Origin: Isoetes taiwanensis
Lineage: Eukaryota; Streptophyta; Lycopodiopsida; Isoetales; Isoetaceae
Direction of reading: 5' to 3'
NCBI GenBank assembly: GCA_021234155.1
Contig: JAJEKV010000028.1
Coordinates: 7,140,163-7,204,162, forward strand
Length of the DNA stretch: 64,000 nt
The notes below the pieces were generated by a model. It was given only the letters and a program-made list of their open reading frames with translations, did no database searches and was not told where the DNA came from. This document shows, in pieces, positions 1-12,287 of the stretch (position 1 is its first letter; each line of letters begins with the position of its first letter). Position numbers and translations under genes: made by a program.

Positions 1-429
1 TCAAGTCTTGTTAGCAGGAGGTATGACCGAAAGCATGCAAGAGAAATATTGAGGGCTTATGGTGAGGAATCCGGCCAAGTTCCTATGCCACCGACGTGCT
101 TCCCTTGGGATAAGAAAAGGATGCTCCACCCGTTGGACAACACTAGAAGAGCTAATAGTGGAGAACCCTAATGTATGCTTCCTATTATTGACGGACAGCA
201 TTCTATTGAGGCACAAACGATCCCTTATCCAACCGGGCTAAGCAAACCGGACAAACAATGTATACGCCACATTACAAACCACGTGAGGTGTGGGTTTCTA
301 AGCCCCCATACCCCCTAGCAGGACTTGGCGAGTAGATTAGTGCAACATTGAGCGAAATGGGCAAAGTCTTTTCTTTATAAAAGGTTAGTATATTTGGTGG
401 AATAGAGTCGATATATCAAGTAGCAAGTA
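1..429. other. No recognisable gene
   Basis: Short open frames occur on both strands, but none has a composition or motif I can tie to a protein family. The stretch is unique-looking DNA upstream of an inverted repeat. Confidence 0.5.
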
Positions 430-466
430 GTAGATAGTCTAGGTCGGCGTGTGTCAAAGCCCTAAT

Positions 467-549
467 GGCGTGAATTCAGCGCCGCCATTGGCGCTGGGTG
501 TATTCGTCGCAATTGTGACGTACCACGACTGGCGGCATGAATTCACGCC
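467..549. repeat. Imperfect inverted repeat (hairpin), possible MITE core
   Basis: The 12-base arm GGCGTGAATTCA (467-478) is exactly reverse-complemented at 538-549. With one or two mismatches the arms extend inward over GCGCCGCC and GGCGGCA. The middle holds a second near-palindrome around GTCGCAATTGTGACG. The whole would fold into one long imperfect hairpin. The flanks GTCAAAG (about 453) and CTTTGAC (about 573) suggest that decayed arms reach further out. No target-site duplication was identified. Confidence 0.6.
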
Positions 550-719
550 ACGCCACAATTGGTCTGGCTGCCTTTGACGCTTTCACGATTATCCTTTTGC
601 TTGATCTAAAAAGCGGTTAATTTTTTGTATGCCCCGCTCATATTTGATCGACATGCTTTTCCTTTACATGCAGCCCTTACATGGAACAACTTCCGCCATG
701 CCCACCCAAACAATGGATA

Positions 720-1155
720 GAATATGGAAGACCCCTGCAAACAAAACGAGGGAGGAACGCAAGTCCGAGAGGAGTTTAAGGCATTGAAAAAGACCTTGGC
801 TCAGACTATCATCCAAGATAGGAAACCAAGAGCCAAAAAAAAGGAAAAAATTGGGGAGGAAGCGGCGAGACGCCCGAAGGTCCGCGAGGGTCCACAGATG
901 CTTCACAAGATCGTCTTCGCTTAAGAACGAGAAGTCCGGGAGCGGGGAACGAAGTTCGGGATGCTTATGCTCGAAACGGCTACTGGGACCAATGGTGCCT
1001 CCTCAAGATACTTCAATATTTGATCTCAAGATCACCGAGATGAGGAAAGTACGTGGCCCCGAGACTTTTGTGATGATTTGGGACCAAAGTAAGTGTATAA
1101 AGTTTCCACATCCAAGAGATCCGGATGGCAAGTCGGTCTTCGAAACATCTTGATA
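720..1155 (+). other. Coding-like remnant, unrecognised
   Basis: Two overlapping plus-strand frames lie here. The second (851-1153) ends with a protein-like stretch containing FDLKITEMRKV and MIWDQSKCIKFPHPRDPDG. The composition looks coding, but I recognise no family, and I see no clear start, splice sites or promoter. It could be an exon or a decayed transposon protein. The following 500 bases are AT-rich and broken by stops. Confidence 0.2.
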
Positions 1156-1699
1156 CTATGATGGATCGCTTGGCATTCAAAAAGAAAGGACATCATAATA
1201 GTAGATGATGATGCTTAAGTGCTTTTATAATCAAAGGTCGGGCTCTAAATCCACCAACTTATACTCCACAAGAGTTTTAATGATGAGTTTCTAGTACTAT
1301 TCATGTCCATCATGAGTGGCTTGGCTTCCGGTAAAACAAGATCGATGTTGTCAAAAGCATCGAGAACTAGATGGGACTAAGGAGATGGATCCCTATCCGG
1401 AGAGTTATTTGACAAAGAAAGGACTAGTCCCTCCATGATGTAATCTTCATATCAAGTGAATACAATGTAAAAGTGTGTTCAGGTATATTGATGTGTTGTT
1501 ACCTACAAATGCTATTGAAACACCACATTCTTCTTACTAAAAACAAAGAAAATGTTAAACCACCCACTACCATAATGCAAAAAATTTGCAACAATGCAAA
1601 ACAAAGATGTCACACAACAAAACACTATATTGAGAAAAGGTATGCAAAAGTGCATGTGCTTTTGGAACGTATTATAAATCCAATTTAAATGAATGATGG
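1156..1699. other. AT-rich intergenic DNA
   Basis: Several short frames are open but have low-complexity composition. I see no gene, RNA or clear repeat here. Confidence 0.45.
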
Positions 1700-3580
1700 T
1701 TCTTTTCCGACTGTCACCAAGCGGATGGGCGCCTCCCAACAGAGCTGGGGAGGGGAACCCACCCCAGGTACTTGTAGGTGGGCGTGACCTCCACAGGCTG
1801 TCCCCGATATGTGAGTGCAGGAGGCTTGGGGTGGCGTGAAGAGGATATGAGAACCACCCTGGTCTTGGCTGATTCACGCCAGCGCATGTCTCAGAGCCTG
1901 AAATCGCACGTGTTTAGGGCATCCGATGATGAGCGCATAGATAGGGTGTGGGTAAAAAAAAGGTCACCATCATCCCACGATAGATGAGCTCGGCAGATGA
2001 CCCGATGCAAAAGTCGATGCCATCCCCATGCTCAGTAAGCCAGGGCTCTAACTGATCAATGTAGAGGCCAAAAAGTGTTGGTGAGAGGGCAGCCCCGCCG
2101 ATTGGGATACTACCGGTGAATGCTTGGTTCCGGTTTGGCCGATCCCGCCAAAACAACTCTCATACGCTCGGGTGAGCATGGCATTCTCGCGACAGCAGCG
2201 GCGGCCCAAATTGACGCAGCTTAGCCCATAGCTTTTCCCCGGGGATTAGACAAAAGCCTTCGGAAGTCCACAAATCAGCAATAAGTCTCCCGCCGATGGT
2301 CTCCATTTGTCTTCAATCGCCCGCAGTAAAGATATGGTCAATCGCTGAGTGGCGGGCTAAAGCACCGTCTTGTGGGAGAGCATTATCCGCCGCCGCCTGC
2401 CGGGTCAATCGCTGCTCGAATGCCAGCCAACGGGGCTTTGGCAAATAATGAATCGACTATGATCACCCTAGTCTGGCCGACATTGTGGGTCTTGTGAATG
2501 GGGACAACCGCCAGGTCCACCTGGGTTTGGGAAACCTTCCCCGCAATGCTGAACAGGTAGTGAGGACGGCAACCGGGCCGCCTCGCCTATTTGAGCACCC
2601 GCCGGCCGCATACCATGGGGTCGGTGCGCTTCCATTAACCCGGTAGTTGCGGGGCCCCTCCACAACATCCTCCTCACTGGCGAGAGGAGAACCAATGGGG
2701 GAAGGCCATCCTATGGGGTATGGAGCGTCGCAGCGTCCCCTTATTGGGTCCTTAGAGAGGCTGCTGCAAAGTATTGTTCCCCTTTGCGGGGTGTGATCAC
2801 CGTGGTACAGGCGGCCTTTGAGCACTCTGGCCAAAGGTTGGGATATGTAGCGTCCGCAGTCAACATCTCCCCCGAGGTTCGGCAAGGTACGGTACCGCCT
2901 TTGTCTTTCGCATGAGCTGATAACGGTGGTGGCCCGCAAGCTGCACCTGATCCGTATCGTGACTCGAAGCCGGCGCATGTGCTTTTACACCGCGATCAAA
3001 CCATCAGTTACTCGAAATGTTGCTGTCTCTCGAAGCGGAGACGCTGGGAGAGGGGGGCCCGCAAAGCACTTGTCCGCTGCATCCCCCGTAATAGCGAAGT
3101 CAACTGATCCGCCGGCCGCTCTAGTGTGGGGGTCCGCAATTGCCGGCAGGGCGCCTATTGAAAATCTCTTTGCCAGAGTCCTTCGCTTATAATTTAGTCG
3201 TGAATCGAGGATGATCTAGTCGCAAATCGGGATGGCGAGGGTCGGTATAGTGGGGGCCTCCGGTTTGCCAAACCATGTCCAGCCAAAGTGGGAGGTGGAC
3301 TCGAGTCGATTCCTCCCTTATCCCGACCGTTTGCGGCTCAATTCTAAATGACCGACATGAGATGGCATATCTTTAGCGCTTCTTCAGGCATATAGTCTAC
3401 CACACTAGACCCTCCCCATTTGTCTATCGCATGCACTAGCGAAGCGGACCTTTGTGGCGAGCCATTGCAAATTATCAAGTCAAAAATACCACATAGCGAG
3501 AACAGCGTGCGAAAGCGGTGACCCACGGCGTCATCCAATCCATTAGCGGGGTTGCCAAGGGGCGAGGCTGCCAGGGACAT
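1700..3580 (-). pseudogene. Decayed non-LTR retrotransposon (LINE copy A): endonuclease and reverse transcriptase
   Basis: Reading leftward, 3580-3344 encodes a piece of an apurinic-type endonuclease domain: FDLIICNG, then GSSVVDYMPEEALK, matching the D-x-V-x-Y-V-L-A-S region of LINE endonucleases. After about 0.8 kb broken by stops, reverse transcriptase pieces appear: a VVPIHK/IIVDSLFAK region, a degenerate FVDFRKAF motif A, then ALSPTLFGLYIDQLEPWL (motif B) and a damaged LIYRDD where YADD is expected (about 1980). Downstream is a degenerate YKYLG segment (about 1760). The pieces lie in all three frames, so this is a fossil. Its RT matches copy D at 14-16 kb. No intact 3' stem-loop or tail was found below 1700. 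Confidence 0.8.
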
Positions 3581-3880
3581 CGTCGTGAGGGGTCAAGTCA
3601 GGGGAACGCTACACTCGGGTTAATTACCAGGGCCGAGAAATTAACGTCAATTTTCGCCTTTTTATTTCCGCGCAATATTTCTCCGCTTATGGGAGCGGCG
3701 CCGCCTCTTCCCTGTTTGAGCGGTTTGTCGGTGACACGCCACCGCGGTTTTCCCACCGAAAACCCGCCGGGCGGGGTTTTAATCAGGGGTGGTAATCCAC
3801 TTGTGGGCTTTTTATTGGGTCCCAATAAATAGATTGTGGTCTCCGGGGCGATAAAAATACCTTCCTTCCTTCCCTTCATT
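3500..3880 (+). mobile_element. 3' end of a LINE copy (copy B) in plus orientation
   Basis: The 3' untranslated stem-loop GGTTTTC-N5-GAAAACC sits at 3746-3764, followed by CGCC-GGGCGGGG and TTTTAATC, as in copy E at 18 kb. About 97 bases further on the element ends in a CTTC-type simple repeat (from about 3861). The tail differs from the TATTC tails of copies C and E. The boundary with the oppositely oriented copy A is not clean, so the 5' limit is a guess. Confidence 0.6.
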
Positions 3881-4860
3881 CCTACCCGCTTGCCCCTATT
3901 CGAGCCCGCCGTTGTTCCTTCTTGTTGCATGTTCTTCCTCGAGCCGTATGGCCTTATTGGGCTGTTCACATGAAGGAGTTTTTTTATTCCGGCCATTCAT
4001 CGCGAGTTTAGAAAATTCCATTCAAGATTGCCAGCCACGGCGCTGCTGAAGTCAAAATTTTGTGTCCTGGCCGAGAAGTCTTAACTAGTCGTGAATTCGG
4101 GCCATAGACCATACAACAAAATTTTTGCACACAAAAAGTCAAGAAGATGTGAACGGCTACTGATTTCAACGGGGGCTACGAGGGCTTCGGCGGCAGAAAA
4201 ACTTAGCCATGTGATCGCCGTGATATGCAAAGTCAAGCCACGGGATAGCCACAGCACTTTAGCCTTACAGACCAAAGAAAGAGATGGCTTTAAACATTGC
4301 GGGGGAACTACTTGGCCATAAAAGGTGTTTGTTGCTTTTTACTTTGTTGGGAAGAAGATGTCGTGAAGAGGCAACATTTAGGCATTACATTTAGCCAAAG
4401 ATTTTTTCTTGAAAAAAAAAAAAAGCCGGAGGCGTGTTTTTTGATCTTCCAAAGATTTTTTCTTGTGAAAAAGTTGAGGCAGGTTTCTTTATATTTATTT
4501 TGTTCTGGCGAAGTAGCAATTGTGAGGTTTTATCATCAGAATGCGAAGCTTCTTGACCAAGGGACTCGAAAGATTGCTTCTAGATGTTTAGATTACTCTG
4601 AATCTGGCTTAGATCAAGGTTTTCAGCTGTTTTATGTTATACCTATGCGGATAACAAGCAAACATTTTAGACCTTACGTTTTTCTTCTGCAGATATGGAA
4701 TGCGAAATGATTTTATGGTGGTATTTCAATGTGATTGTTTTTTTATTTGCATTTTATTTTTTTATGTGATTCTTGAATCATGCATGAATCAAGCTATTCT
4801 TCACGGCCAAAAACTGGATAGCTACAAAAACTGGCTTTCTATCGCCAAAAACTGGATAGC
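3881..4860. other. AT-rich intergenic DNA with small duplications
   Basis: A plus-strand frame is open from 4297 to 4710. Its composition (runs of Phe and Lys, a duplicated AAAGATTTTTTCTTG at about 4399 and 4450, and a poly-A run near 4410) looks like simple sequence rather than a gene. AAAAACTGGATAGC is repeated near 4809 and 4848. Confidence 0.4.
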
Positions 4861-4864
4861 CATT

Positions 4865-5060
4865 GTTCGTAATTTCGCCTAGCGTTTATTACGCCTCATG
4901 TCGGCGGGTGGGGCATTCGCCCGGGTCTCTTCGGCAATGCCACCACCTTGGCACTTTCGCTCCGGCTCCGCCAGACCGCCTTTTGCGGGCGGCGCCGTCT
5001 CGAAGGCCCCACGGGCGGGCAGAATACCCTCCCGCCACGCACTAGTTAAAAGCACCTTTT
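4865..5060. other. GC-rich island
   Basis: About 190 bases of strongly GC- and CpG-rich sequence interrupt AT-rich DNA, with short complementary GC blocks (GGCGGCGCC). No protein or RNA gene was recognised. It may be a GC-rich miniature element comparable in base composition to the hairpin at 25.74 kb. Confidence 0.3.
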
Positions 5061-5203
5061 GGTTACTTTTTACAGAAATTACATGTTTTGATAATATTTT
5101 TTTCCCTCCATAATTTGTAGTTTGAAGTTCCCTATATATCAATCCCATCAAAAGCACCGCTAATTTCTAGTTACAAAATAAAAAATATAGTTTTCGTCTT
5201 CCG

Positions 5204-5375
5204 AATGGTTGCATTATCTTTTATTTTGATCCACCATGTCTATAAATCTACAAAGGAGCATATGTCTAAGCCTGCGATGTTTCTAAGAGTAGTCTGCCAA
5301 TGGCTGCATTATACATAATATTATTTTTCTATTATGATCCGCCATGCCTATAAATCTACAAAGCAGCCTAAGTTG
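5204..5375. repeat. Imperfect tandem duplication, about 95-base unit
   Basis: The block AATGGTTGCATTAT followed by GATCCACCATGTCTATAAAT (from 5204) recurs as AATGGCTGCATTAT with GATCCGCCATGCCTATAAAT (from 5299). Both copies continue into CTACAAAG. Confidence 0.7.
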
Positions 5376-6734
5376 CATATCAGGATTTACCTTTCTTTTT
5401 TGAAGTGAATGAATTATGATATATCCCATTCACTAATTCATGCTTGGAAAGCTCTTTATCAACATATAGAGGAGGGGAATACACGTTTCCATGTGTATCA
5501 TTCTACATGCATGGAAATGAATCTTATTCATCTTTGTTCTCACCATGTATCTCAACTTTGCAATGGGACTCATCCTCCTAGAGGATGCAGAAAGATAATG
5601 TTGAAACCAATGACCAACCAAATTTTATCATGAACCAATGCTGGAAAAGCAAATAGAGCTCGACCAATAGGATGACAAAATAGTTACAATAGGTGAAAAG
5701 CTAAGAATACTGGAAGCAAAAAAGGTGAAAAAAAACCCATAGTTCAAAAAATATTTTGTACCCTAAGGAGCTGCATATACCTGAGAGTCAAAGAAATATT
5801 CTTAGCTCCCTACATGACACCAACAAACAAGGGTTTGTCCAAAAACGTTATTGCCATTTTAGTAAAGCACTCATGTTTAAGCATTTTATTGAAACTTATA
5901 AAGGCATTTTGATAGTTTTCCTTCTACAGAGGCTCGTTATCGCATTGCTAGGCTATTGCAAGTGTGAGTTATTTGTTTACTCGGCTACAAGAATCATAAC
6001 TCAACATATTTAGTTTCATTATCTCAGGGCAAGCATAATGGGGGTGCAACAGATACGCCTTGTAAGGTCGTGATCTTCTCAATGGGGATAAGATTGTAAG
6101 CCAACTAGTTAAGCCAGATAGATATTATTTTAATGACCATGGAGACCACACAGGAAGAGAGCACCAATTAATCTCAACCATAGCAGGTGTGATATCTTAA
6201 TGAAACACACTGAGGCAAATATAACATACGCAATCTATATTTTTCTAGCAAGTGAAAACTAAAAGGATTGGATTTGTTTAACGTTGTCTTTATCAATCCT
6301 ATAATTGTAATGTCCATGGTGATAACATTTTTGAACTTCTATTAATCCAATGTTGTTGAAAAAGGTGATTGATGTCCTATAATTGTGCATTGTCATCTTG
6401 GTCAAAAACTAGGTAGTAAAATTTATGAAATTTTGATAATCCAATGTTAATGACGAAAACCAATTCACTAACATATGATTTTTGAAGCTTAAGAGCGGGA
6501 GACCTTTGTTATTCGGCCCCCCTCATCTGCAAGCAGGCTGGAAAACAGAGAAACCCGAAAAAAACAGTAAAAAAATGCCAAGAATACTGCCCAAAATCAC
6601 TTCAACCAAAACAGGGGCAAAAAACGGTTCCGACTGATTTCCGATAGGGGGAGGGGGCTGAATCACGAAGTCTACCCGAGATGAGATATGGGTATCTGCT
6701 TGGACGTAAATGGATGTTCAAATTCCATTGTTTT

Positions 6735-6855
6735 GGCATGTAAAGCATGGCAGTCATTATGGATTTCATTGAAATACACTACATCACCATGTAAAGCATG
6801 TAAAGCATGGCAGTAAAGCATGTAAAGTTTTGGCATGTAAAGCATGGCAGTGAAG
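6735..6855. repeat. Short repeats of CATGTAAAGCATGGCAGT
   Basis: The words GCATGTAAAGCATGGCAGT and CATGTAAAGC recur four to five times in about 120 bases, in one orientation and with irregular spacing. Confidence 0.7.
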
Positions 6856-8226
6856 TCTGACTTGATGTGTACTTCCAGTTAATGGAAAATATCTCAATAG
6901 AGTTCCGTTTCATCTAATCCATTGTCTCCCATTAAGCTGTGTGTTGTTACATGCCTGTGGCAATCACAAGTTTGTGTGTCACTGTCCCCAGCTATAAGTC
7001 TTTTGGTACTTCTGTTCATTATATTAGTCATGCTTCTGCAACTAGAAGAACATCTTGCATGGTCGAAAATACTGGATTACCATATCCTTCACAACTGATC
7101 CTCCTACAAGACGTTGACCAACATCTCTTTTACAATACACATGCCATGAACCATGTTCTGAGGGACCGTGCCTAGATTCTATAGTTATTGTAGTCTAATC
7201 AGGAAGGGATCCAGTCCACAAGGCCACATAAGGCTTTTTTATTAGTCTTCTTATGAATGTCTACACGAGTTTCCCGCTGCTATTTTAACCATTATGCCAC
7301 TTGTGTTATGATCCAACCGGCTTGCCAAATGTAAATGAGGCTCTATCAATGAGTTCCCAGCATTTAAACACAATGGTAATGGTGATTGGAAACGTTAACC
7401 CAATGCAGAGCAGTAGATAAAACAGCAATTCATATGCTCCATAGGATCAGAGGACACGTTTAAACTGTGTTTGCTGTTGTTGGATGTCTCGTAAATAGGA
7501 CCCCTTTATTGGTAAACTATCTCTTTTATTAGTATGGTAAACACCACAGTAACAGTCCAGTAACATCATCAGAAGACCCATGTAAGAGTGCCATATGAGA
7601 TACCAGAACACTTCAGATGGCTGGTTATGGAGAGTGTGATTAACTTATAGTGATGGAAAAGGTCTCTATGTTGTTTGATCACATACGTTGTTTGTGATCA
7701 TTTTATTGATAATTCATCATACGACAATTATGAATAAGAAATCTACAACATCATCTCCTTCCACACGTCACAAACAAAACTATTATGGCAGCCACTTGAC
7801 ACCCAAGATCACGTTCACTATTTACTACCTAGAAATCCTAATATGCAAGCTCACAACAGATTTTAACCAGACCCTGGGATTCCATTATTCGCCTCCACTT
7901 ATTACAATATGAAAACTTTGAACATGATCACAGAATCTAATTATTTTCCAATCTATTCCAAGAAAGCAAGATTGTTGTGCCACATTCCTTTTGAGTGCAT
8001 ATAGCAGATACAATCAGTTTCTTAGATTGATACAAAACCTAGTTAAAATCCATGATCTGAATCTCTGTTAATAGGCTGACCGAACAAAATGGGATTGGCA
8101 TAATGTTGGCTTTCTTGTTTATGCGCATGAAGGAACAAGAAAGGCAACTACCAAGAAAAAAGAAACATGCATTTAAGTGAAACAAAGGTTGAACAAAAGA
8201 CCTGTCTCAACTGGTTTTCAGAGTTT

Positions 8227-8966
8227 CCTATCCTCCAGAGGTAGTTGCTTCAGTACGGGTGGCTCCACACGGTATTGACACCAAAACATGTGGCTCTGCA
8301 TTTATTTTATCGTATACCGGATGAAGATTTTTTGCCAGACGCTCAAACATATGTTGCTGCACTGAAGGCATGTGCTCATTCTGCAGTAAAAGAATCAAAC
8401 AAGCAACTGGATGTGGAGTTTCTTGAAAAGGGCATAGCCATTCATTCCCAACTTGCGAATGCCGACCATGAGTTGGACATTTTTGTGGCAAATGCTTTGT
8501 TGGATATGTATGCTAAATGCTCAAGGATGGAGCCTGCTCATAGAATTGTTAATAGGATGCTGCACCATTCGACTGTAACACGGAATTCCCTGATATTTGG
8601 GTATGCAGACAGTGGGGAAGCAGATTTGGCACTACATTTATTTAAGTGCATGCAGATGGAAGGTTTTACACCACATGCTCTAACTTATCTTGCCATGCTT
8701 AAGGCATGTGCTAGCTCTGCAGAAAAAAAAAAGAGGCCAAGTAAGTGGGAGGGAAATTTGTGAAAATAGATAGTTTGAACAAGGCAATAGCTGCCCACTC
8801 TCAAATGTTTAAGAGTGGGCATGATATTGATATATTTTTGGCAAACACATTGTTAGATGTGTATGCTATGTGCGGGAGCATGGTGCATGCATGCCTTGTT
8901 GTTGACAACCTGCTAAACATGTCTGTGGTAACATGGAACATCATGATATTTGGACGGAAAGGGTGA
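8227..8966 (+). pseudogene. Pentatricopeptide repeat (PPR) protein fragment
   Basis: PPR proteins bind organellar RNA in a one-repeat-per-base manner. The frame from 8245 shows consecutive repeats: HLFYRIPDEDFLPDAQTYV, ALKACAHSA, ANALLDMYAKCSRMEPAHRI, then SLIFGYADSGEADLALHLF and TYLAMLKACASSAE. Near 8755 the frame shifts by one base and continues with KAIAAHSQMFKSGHDIDIF, ANTLLDVYAMCGSM and VVTWNIMIFG. It ends at 8966 in mid-repeat. There is no N-terminal targeting sequence and no E or DYW domain. Frameshift, truncation and missing ends together indicate a pseudogene of the PLS class. Two introns instead of one frameshift is an alternative, but no matching splice sites are obvious. Confidence 0.8.
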
Positions 8967-9639
8967 GTTAGCTAAGGACGAGGAATCGAATAGGAAGAGC
9001 TGCCAAATGATGCTTTCTCCTGTGCTGCAAACAATCCAAACATTGCCCAACTAGTTGCGACTCTAGCTTCACAAGCAAATCTTTGGACTTGGACTTGAAA
9101 ATTTACCTGCTATCAGCCAAACAAACCAATTTGATTTGTGTTTATCTACAATAGAAGCTCCATTGAAATAGAAAGGTATGGACCTGCAAGTTTGAATATA
9201 TATAAACATGTCAAACAACATAATAAATATATTTGCATGTTGCAATGCTAGAAGATATGCTTCAGTGATCGGTAATAATAGAATAGTACCTGACATGCAT
9301 TAAGACTATGATTCCATACATACCCTGAATCAAAAACATCTGCTCAACTGGATTCGGGCAAAAGCAATAGAACAATCCCATAATCTAGGTATATAAATTA
9401 AAATTACAATGCTCTTGATTGAAGATAGGAAAACTAATATAACTCTGCAATCTTCACTACTCTGCAATCTTCACTAATTATATTCCTCTAAGCAATATAA
9501 TTAGAGGAACATCAACCACATAACCCTGCGTACCCTGAACTGGTCCTTTGTTGCCACGAAGGAACCACATGTGGCATACATTCCAACCAAACTCCTACCA
9601 ACAAAACGATTTTGTTCAAATCCCTTTTGGCTGATCTTT
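8967..9639. other. AT-rich spacer between two PPR fragments
   Basis: No gene, RNA or clear repeat was recognised. The phrase TCTGCAATCTTCACTA is duplicated near 9445 and 9460. Confidence 0.4.
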
Positions 9640-10214
9640 GAATGTAATTCTCTACCCTTGTCTAAGACTCCATCCAATACAAAGTATATGCTTTAAAGAT
9701 GCAAACTGCTGCATGCTTTTAAGGTTTGCCTTGTCTATGGCAGCTATATTGCCACAAGCTTTCATGTTGCAAATAGACACAACAGGATCTGGAGGCACGA
9801 CAGCTCAATGGTTTCTGACGAGATCCATGTTCTGCATATTTTTATAATAAGTGCAGTCCAACTAACAACAATATGTCCTTGCATTTTTTGGTATACATCG
9901 AAAGCATGCTGTGGTTATCCACAAACAATATGCCCTGATATGAGAGATGTCCAGGCATGTCCATTACGGTGAGATAGTTTGTTAAAGACTAGCTGGGTAT
10001 CAACACCACTACCACATTCAACAAACACAAGCACAAGATAATTACCCACTGTTGAATGTGATTGCAATCCATTTCTGCAGATGTGGTTGTGAACCCCCGT
10101 GGCATACTCCAAGTTCCTATCTTGTCTGCATTTCTGCAAGTTACTAATAATGCCCTCTATCAGAGACTGCTCATCCAAGCTGGCCAGACGACCCAGTGCT
10201 TCGTACCTATACAC
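9640..10214 (-). pseudogene. PPR protein fragment, opposite strand
   Basis: Reading leftward from 10214: LQKCRQDRNLEYATGVHNH, CRNGLQSHSTVGNYLV, FVECGSGVDTQLVFNKL, then HAWTSLISGHIVCG. An in-frame TAA follows at about 9914, after which the same frame continues with PQHAFDVYQKMQ and VVSWTAL. After another shift comes VVSICNMKACGNIAAIDK (about 9740). These are three successive PPR units of the kind found near the N-terminus of fern PPR proteins. The stop and the shift mark a pseudogene. It points toward the plus-strand PPR fragment at 8.2-9.0 kb but belongs to a different PPR subgroup. Confidence 0.8.
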
Positions 10215-12179
10215 CTTTAGAATGCATTTCTATCTAAATTCTTACCTTTTATAGTTCCCTGGACGCCTGTATTAGAATGCGCAGAACACTACCCTGAACT
10301 TCATTTGGAACATAGAAATGAATCTGAACATGAACAGCCTTGAACTTCATCTTGTAAGTTAGAAGAGATAGAGCCATTCTTTGGGGCATTTTGGTTGCAA
10401 AATGTCTATATTCAGCTTGTCTTACTTGCCTCTAGTATTCTGAAGCAAGATAAAAACTAAGGGCCCTACCATTGAGAGTTCCGAGAGAACTTATCGCAAT
10501 GTCTATGTCCAGAATTTTTTGCGGAAGGATGTTTCCAAAGGCTGCTGTTAGACAGAGATCAGTTAGTGCAATAGCACACGAAACAGTGAATAAAACATCG
10601 TATGTAGTAATGATGCAAGAATCATGAGAGGAATCCAAGAAAAGACAGTCCGTGCTAACCTCAACGCCAAAACTTGCTGGGCCGTGGCATGTGAGAGAGG
10701 GGTTTGCTGCTGTCGAGGCACAAGGCCAAGAACATTCTCCTGCAAGATATGCCTTTGAATTTTAATTTTCATGAATTTCTGAAGCCGTAGATATGATGGA
10801 AATAGCAGCCACCTGCGCAAAAGTCTCATCTGGCTGGCAGCAATGTGGACACTATGAAATTGTTTTAAAGTGTATAAACTTCTGCGATTTTTGTTTCGTA
10901 TTTGGGAATCAGTGGTTGGGACTATGATTTTGATCCCGTATTGTATAGAAAAGGGTATATTTTGGCATGTTTGAGCAGCTTGTTTGCATTTAGTGGTCTA
11001 GTTTTTAATTTCAGCGTATTTGCAAGAGTTTATTGTTTGCTATTTTCCATTGCTAAATTGTAGCGTGGATAGAGTTTCACGCCACTTCCTTTTCGATTTG
11101 GGTTCTGTTTCTATGGGTGGGGCGGTAGAGCGGCTTGTGCATCGTTGAAGCCAAGAAAGCGACCTGCGACTTTGTTGGGAGTCGAAGGGGCTAGATGTCT
11201 CCTTGTTGCTGTGCGGTGTGGGTTGTTCGTGGAGTCTTGAGCGTACCAGAGGTAAGTCGACATTTTCCGCAAACAAGAACATCAGATGGGATTGGGACAT
11301 TCGGATGAAAATTTGAACATTTGAGCCTTTGTGAAGGAGAAATTTGTGTCTGGGAGCTCTGGCGTGGCATGTCCGATTACCGTTGTCTATTGTTGGTGTC
11401 ATTTTTTTTTTAGGGCTTTAACTTGCTATGTGATTCGGCCGACAGATGCTTCACACGCTTTGCTTGTAAAGATGGAGGGTTCTGGTGGGGTAGAGATGGC
11501 ACGGAGCGGTTCGAATCCTCGACCGCCACATGCTTGACCATCTACATTGTGTGCGGTACATCCACTTGCGAGATTGATTTCGAATTGGGCGGGATTGATC
11601 TCGGCAGCAGGATTCATTGAAGCGATTCATTTTTGGATTGAGTGCGGTATTAATAGGGGGCGATGCGGGATCGATTAACAAGCTTTTCGTTCTTTGGTTT
11701 CTTTACTTTGGTTCTTTGGTTCATGTCTTATTTACGAGTTAATCGGGCAGGGTTAGGGCGCAGCAGGAGCATAGCTTCTCTTTTCCTTTCTTCATTTTCG
11801 TAGCCTTCCATCGTTATCCGGCGGTCGGCGGCGTGGAAAATTTGCCTTGGGCTTTGACCCTTTCCCGGTTGAAACGGCGTATGGCGGACCGCGGTTTCAT
11901 GAAGGCGTGGTATGTCATGCCATAGTTCTTGCCGAGGTTTAGTGGAGGGCGATCGTGTGGAAGCTTAGGTCCGCCAAATTTGCGCCAAATGGTTTTGAAG
12001 TGGTTTTTTGTTTTCTTCTTTTTAATTGCTTCAACCATACGTTGTTTTCACACCATTGACAGTTGCATGCATTTTTCCGCTCAAAAATCTAATGGCCTTT
12101 GATCTGGCACAATACTGGGAATATTCGCCATATCAATGGTGGAGAATAAAACTTGAATGTGACGCCATAATACTTAGAA
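10215..12179. other. No recognisable gene; one tRNA-like B-box
   Basis: Minus-strand frames at 10432-10829 and 11040-11402 and plus-strand frames at 11331-11620 are open but match nothing I know. A perfect Pol III B-box core, GGTTCGAATCC, occurs at about 11506-11516 followed by GACCGCC. There is no matching acceptor arm or D-arm, so it could be a SINE or tRNA fragment at most. Confidence 0.35.
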
Positions 12180-12287
12180 AAAACAATTAGATAATACTTA
12201 GAAATTAAGCTAAAGTGTACTACTTGTACTTGTAAAACAATTAGATAATACTTAGAAATTAAGCTAAAGTGTACTACTTGTACTTGT
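12180..12287. repeat. Perfect 54-base tandem duplication
   Basis: The 54-base unit beginning AAAACAATTAGATAATACTT (12180-12233) is followed at once by an identical copy (12234-12287). Zero divergence points to recent slippage or unequal exchange. Confidence 0.9.

Larger units (their letters stand above)
5061..8226. other. AT-rich intergenic DNA
   Basis: More than 3 kb without a recognisable gene. Scattered frames up to 85 codons have no family signature. Two local tandem repeats are listed separately. Confidence 0.45.

Noticed and set aside
2463-2978. 171-codon minus-strand frame
   Set aside because: It overlaps LINE copy A, whose RT pieces (VVPIHK, VDSLFAK) read in another frame. The long frame is a by-product of GC-rich sequence.
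11495-11535. Possible tRNA gene around GGTTCGAATCC
   Set aside because: The T-stem has two mismatches, and no D-arm or 5' acceptor half is present upstream.
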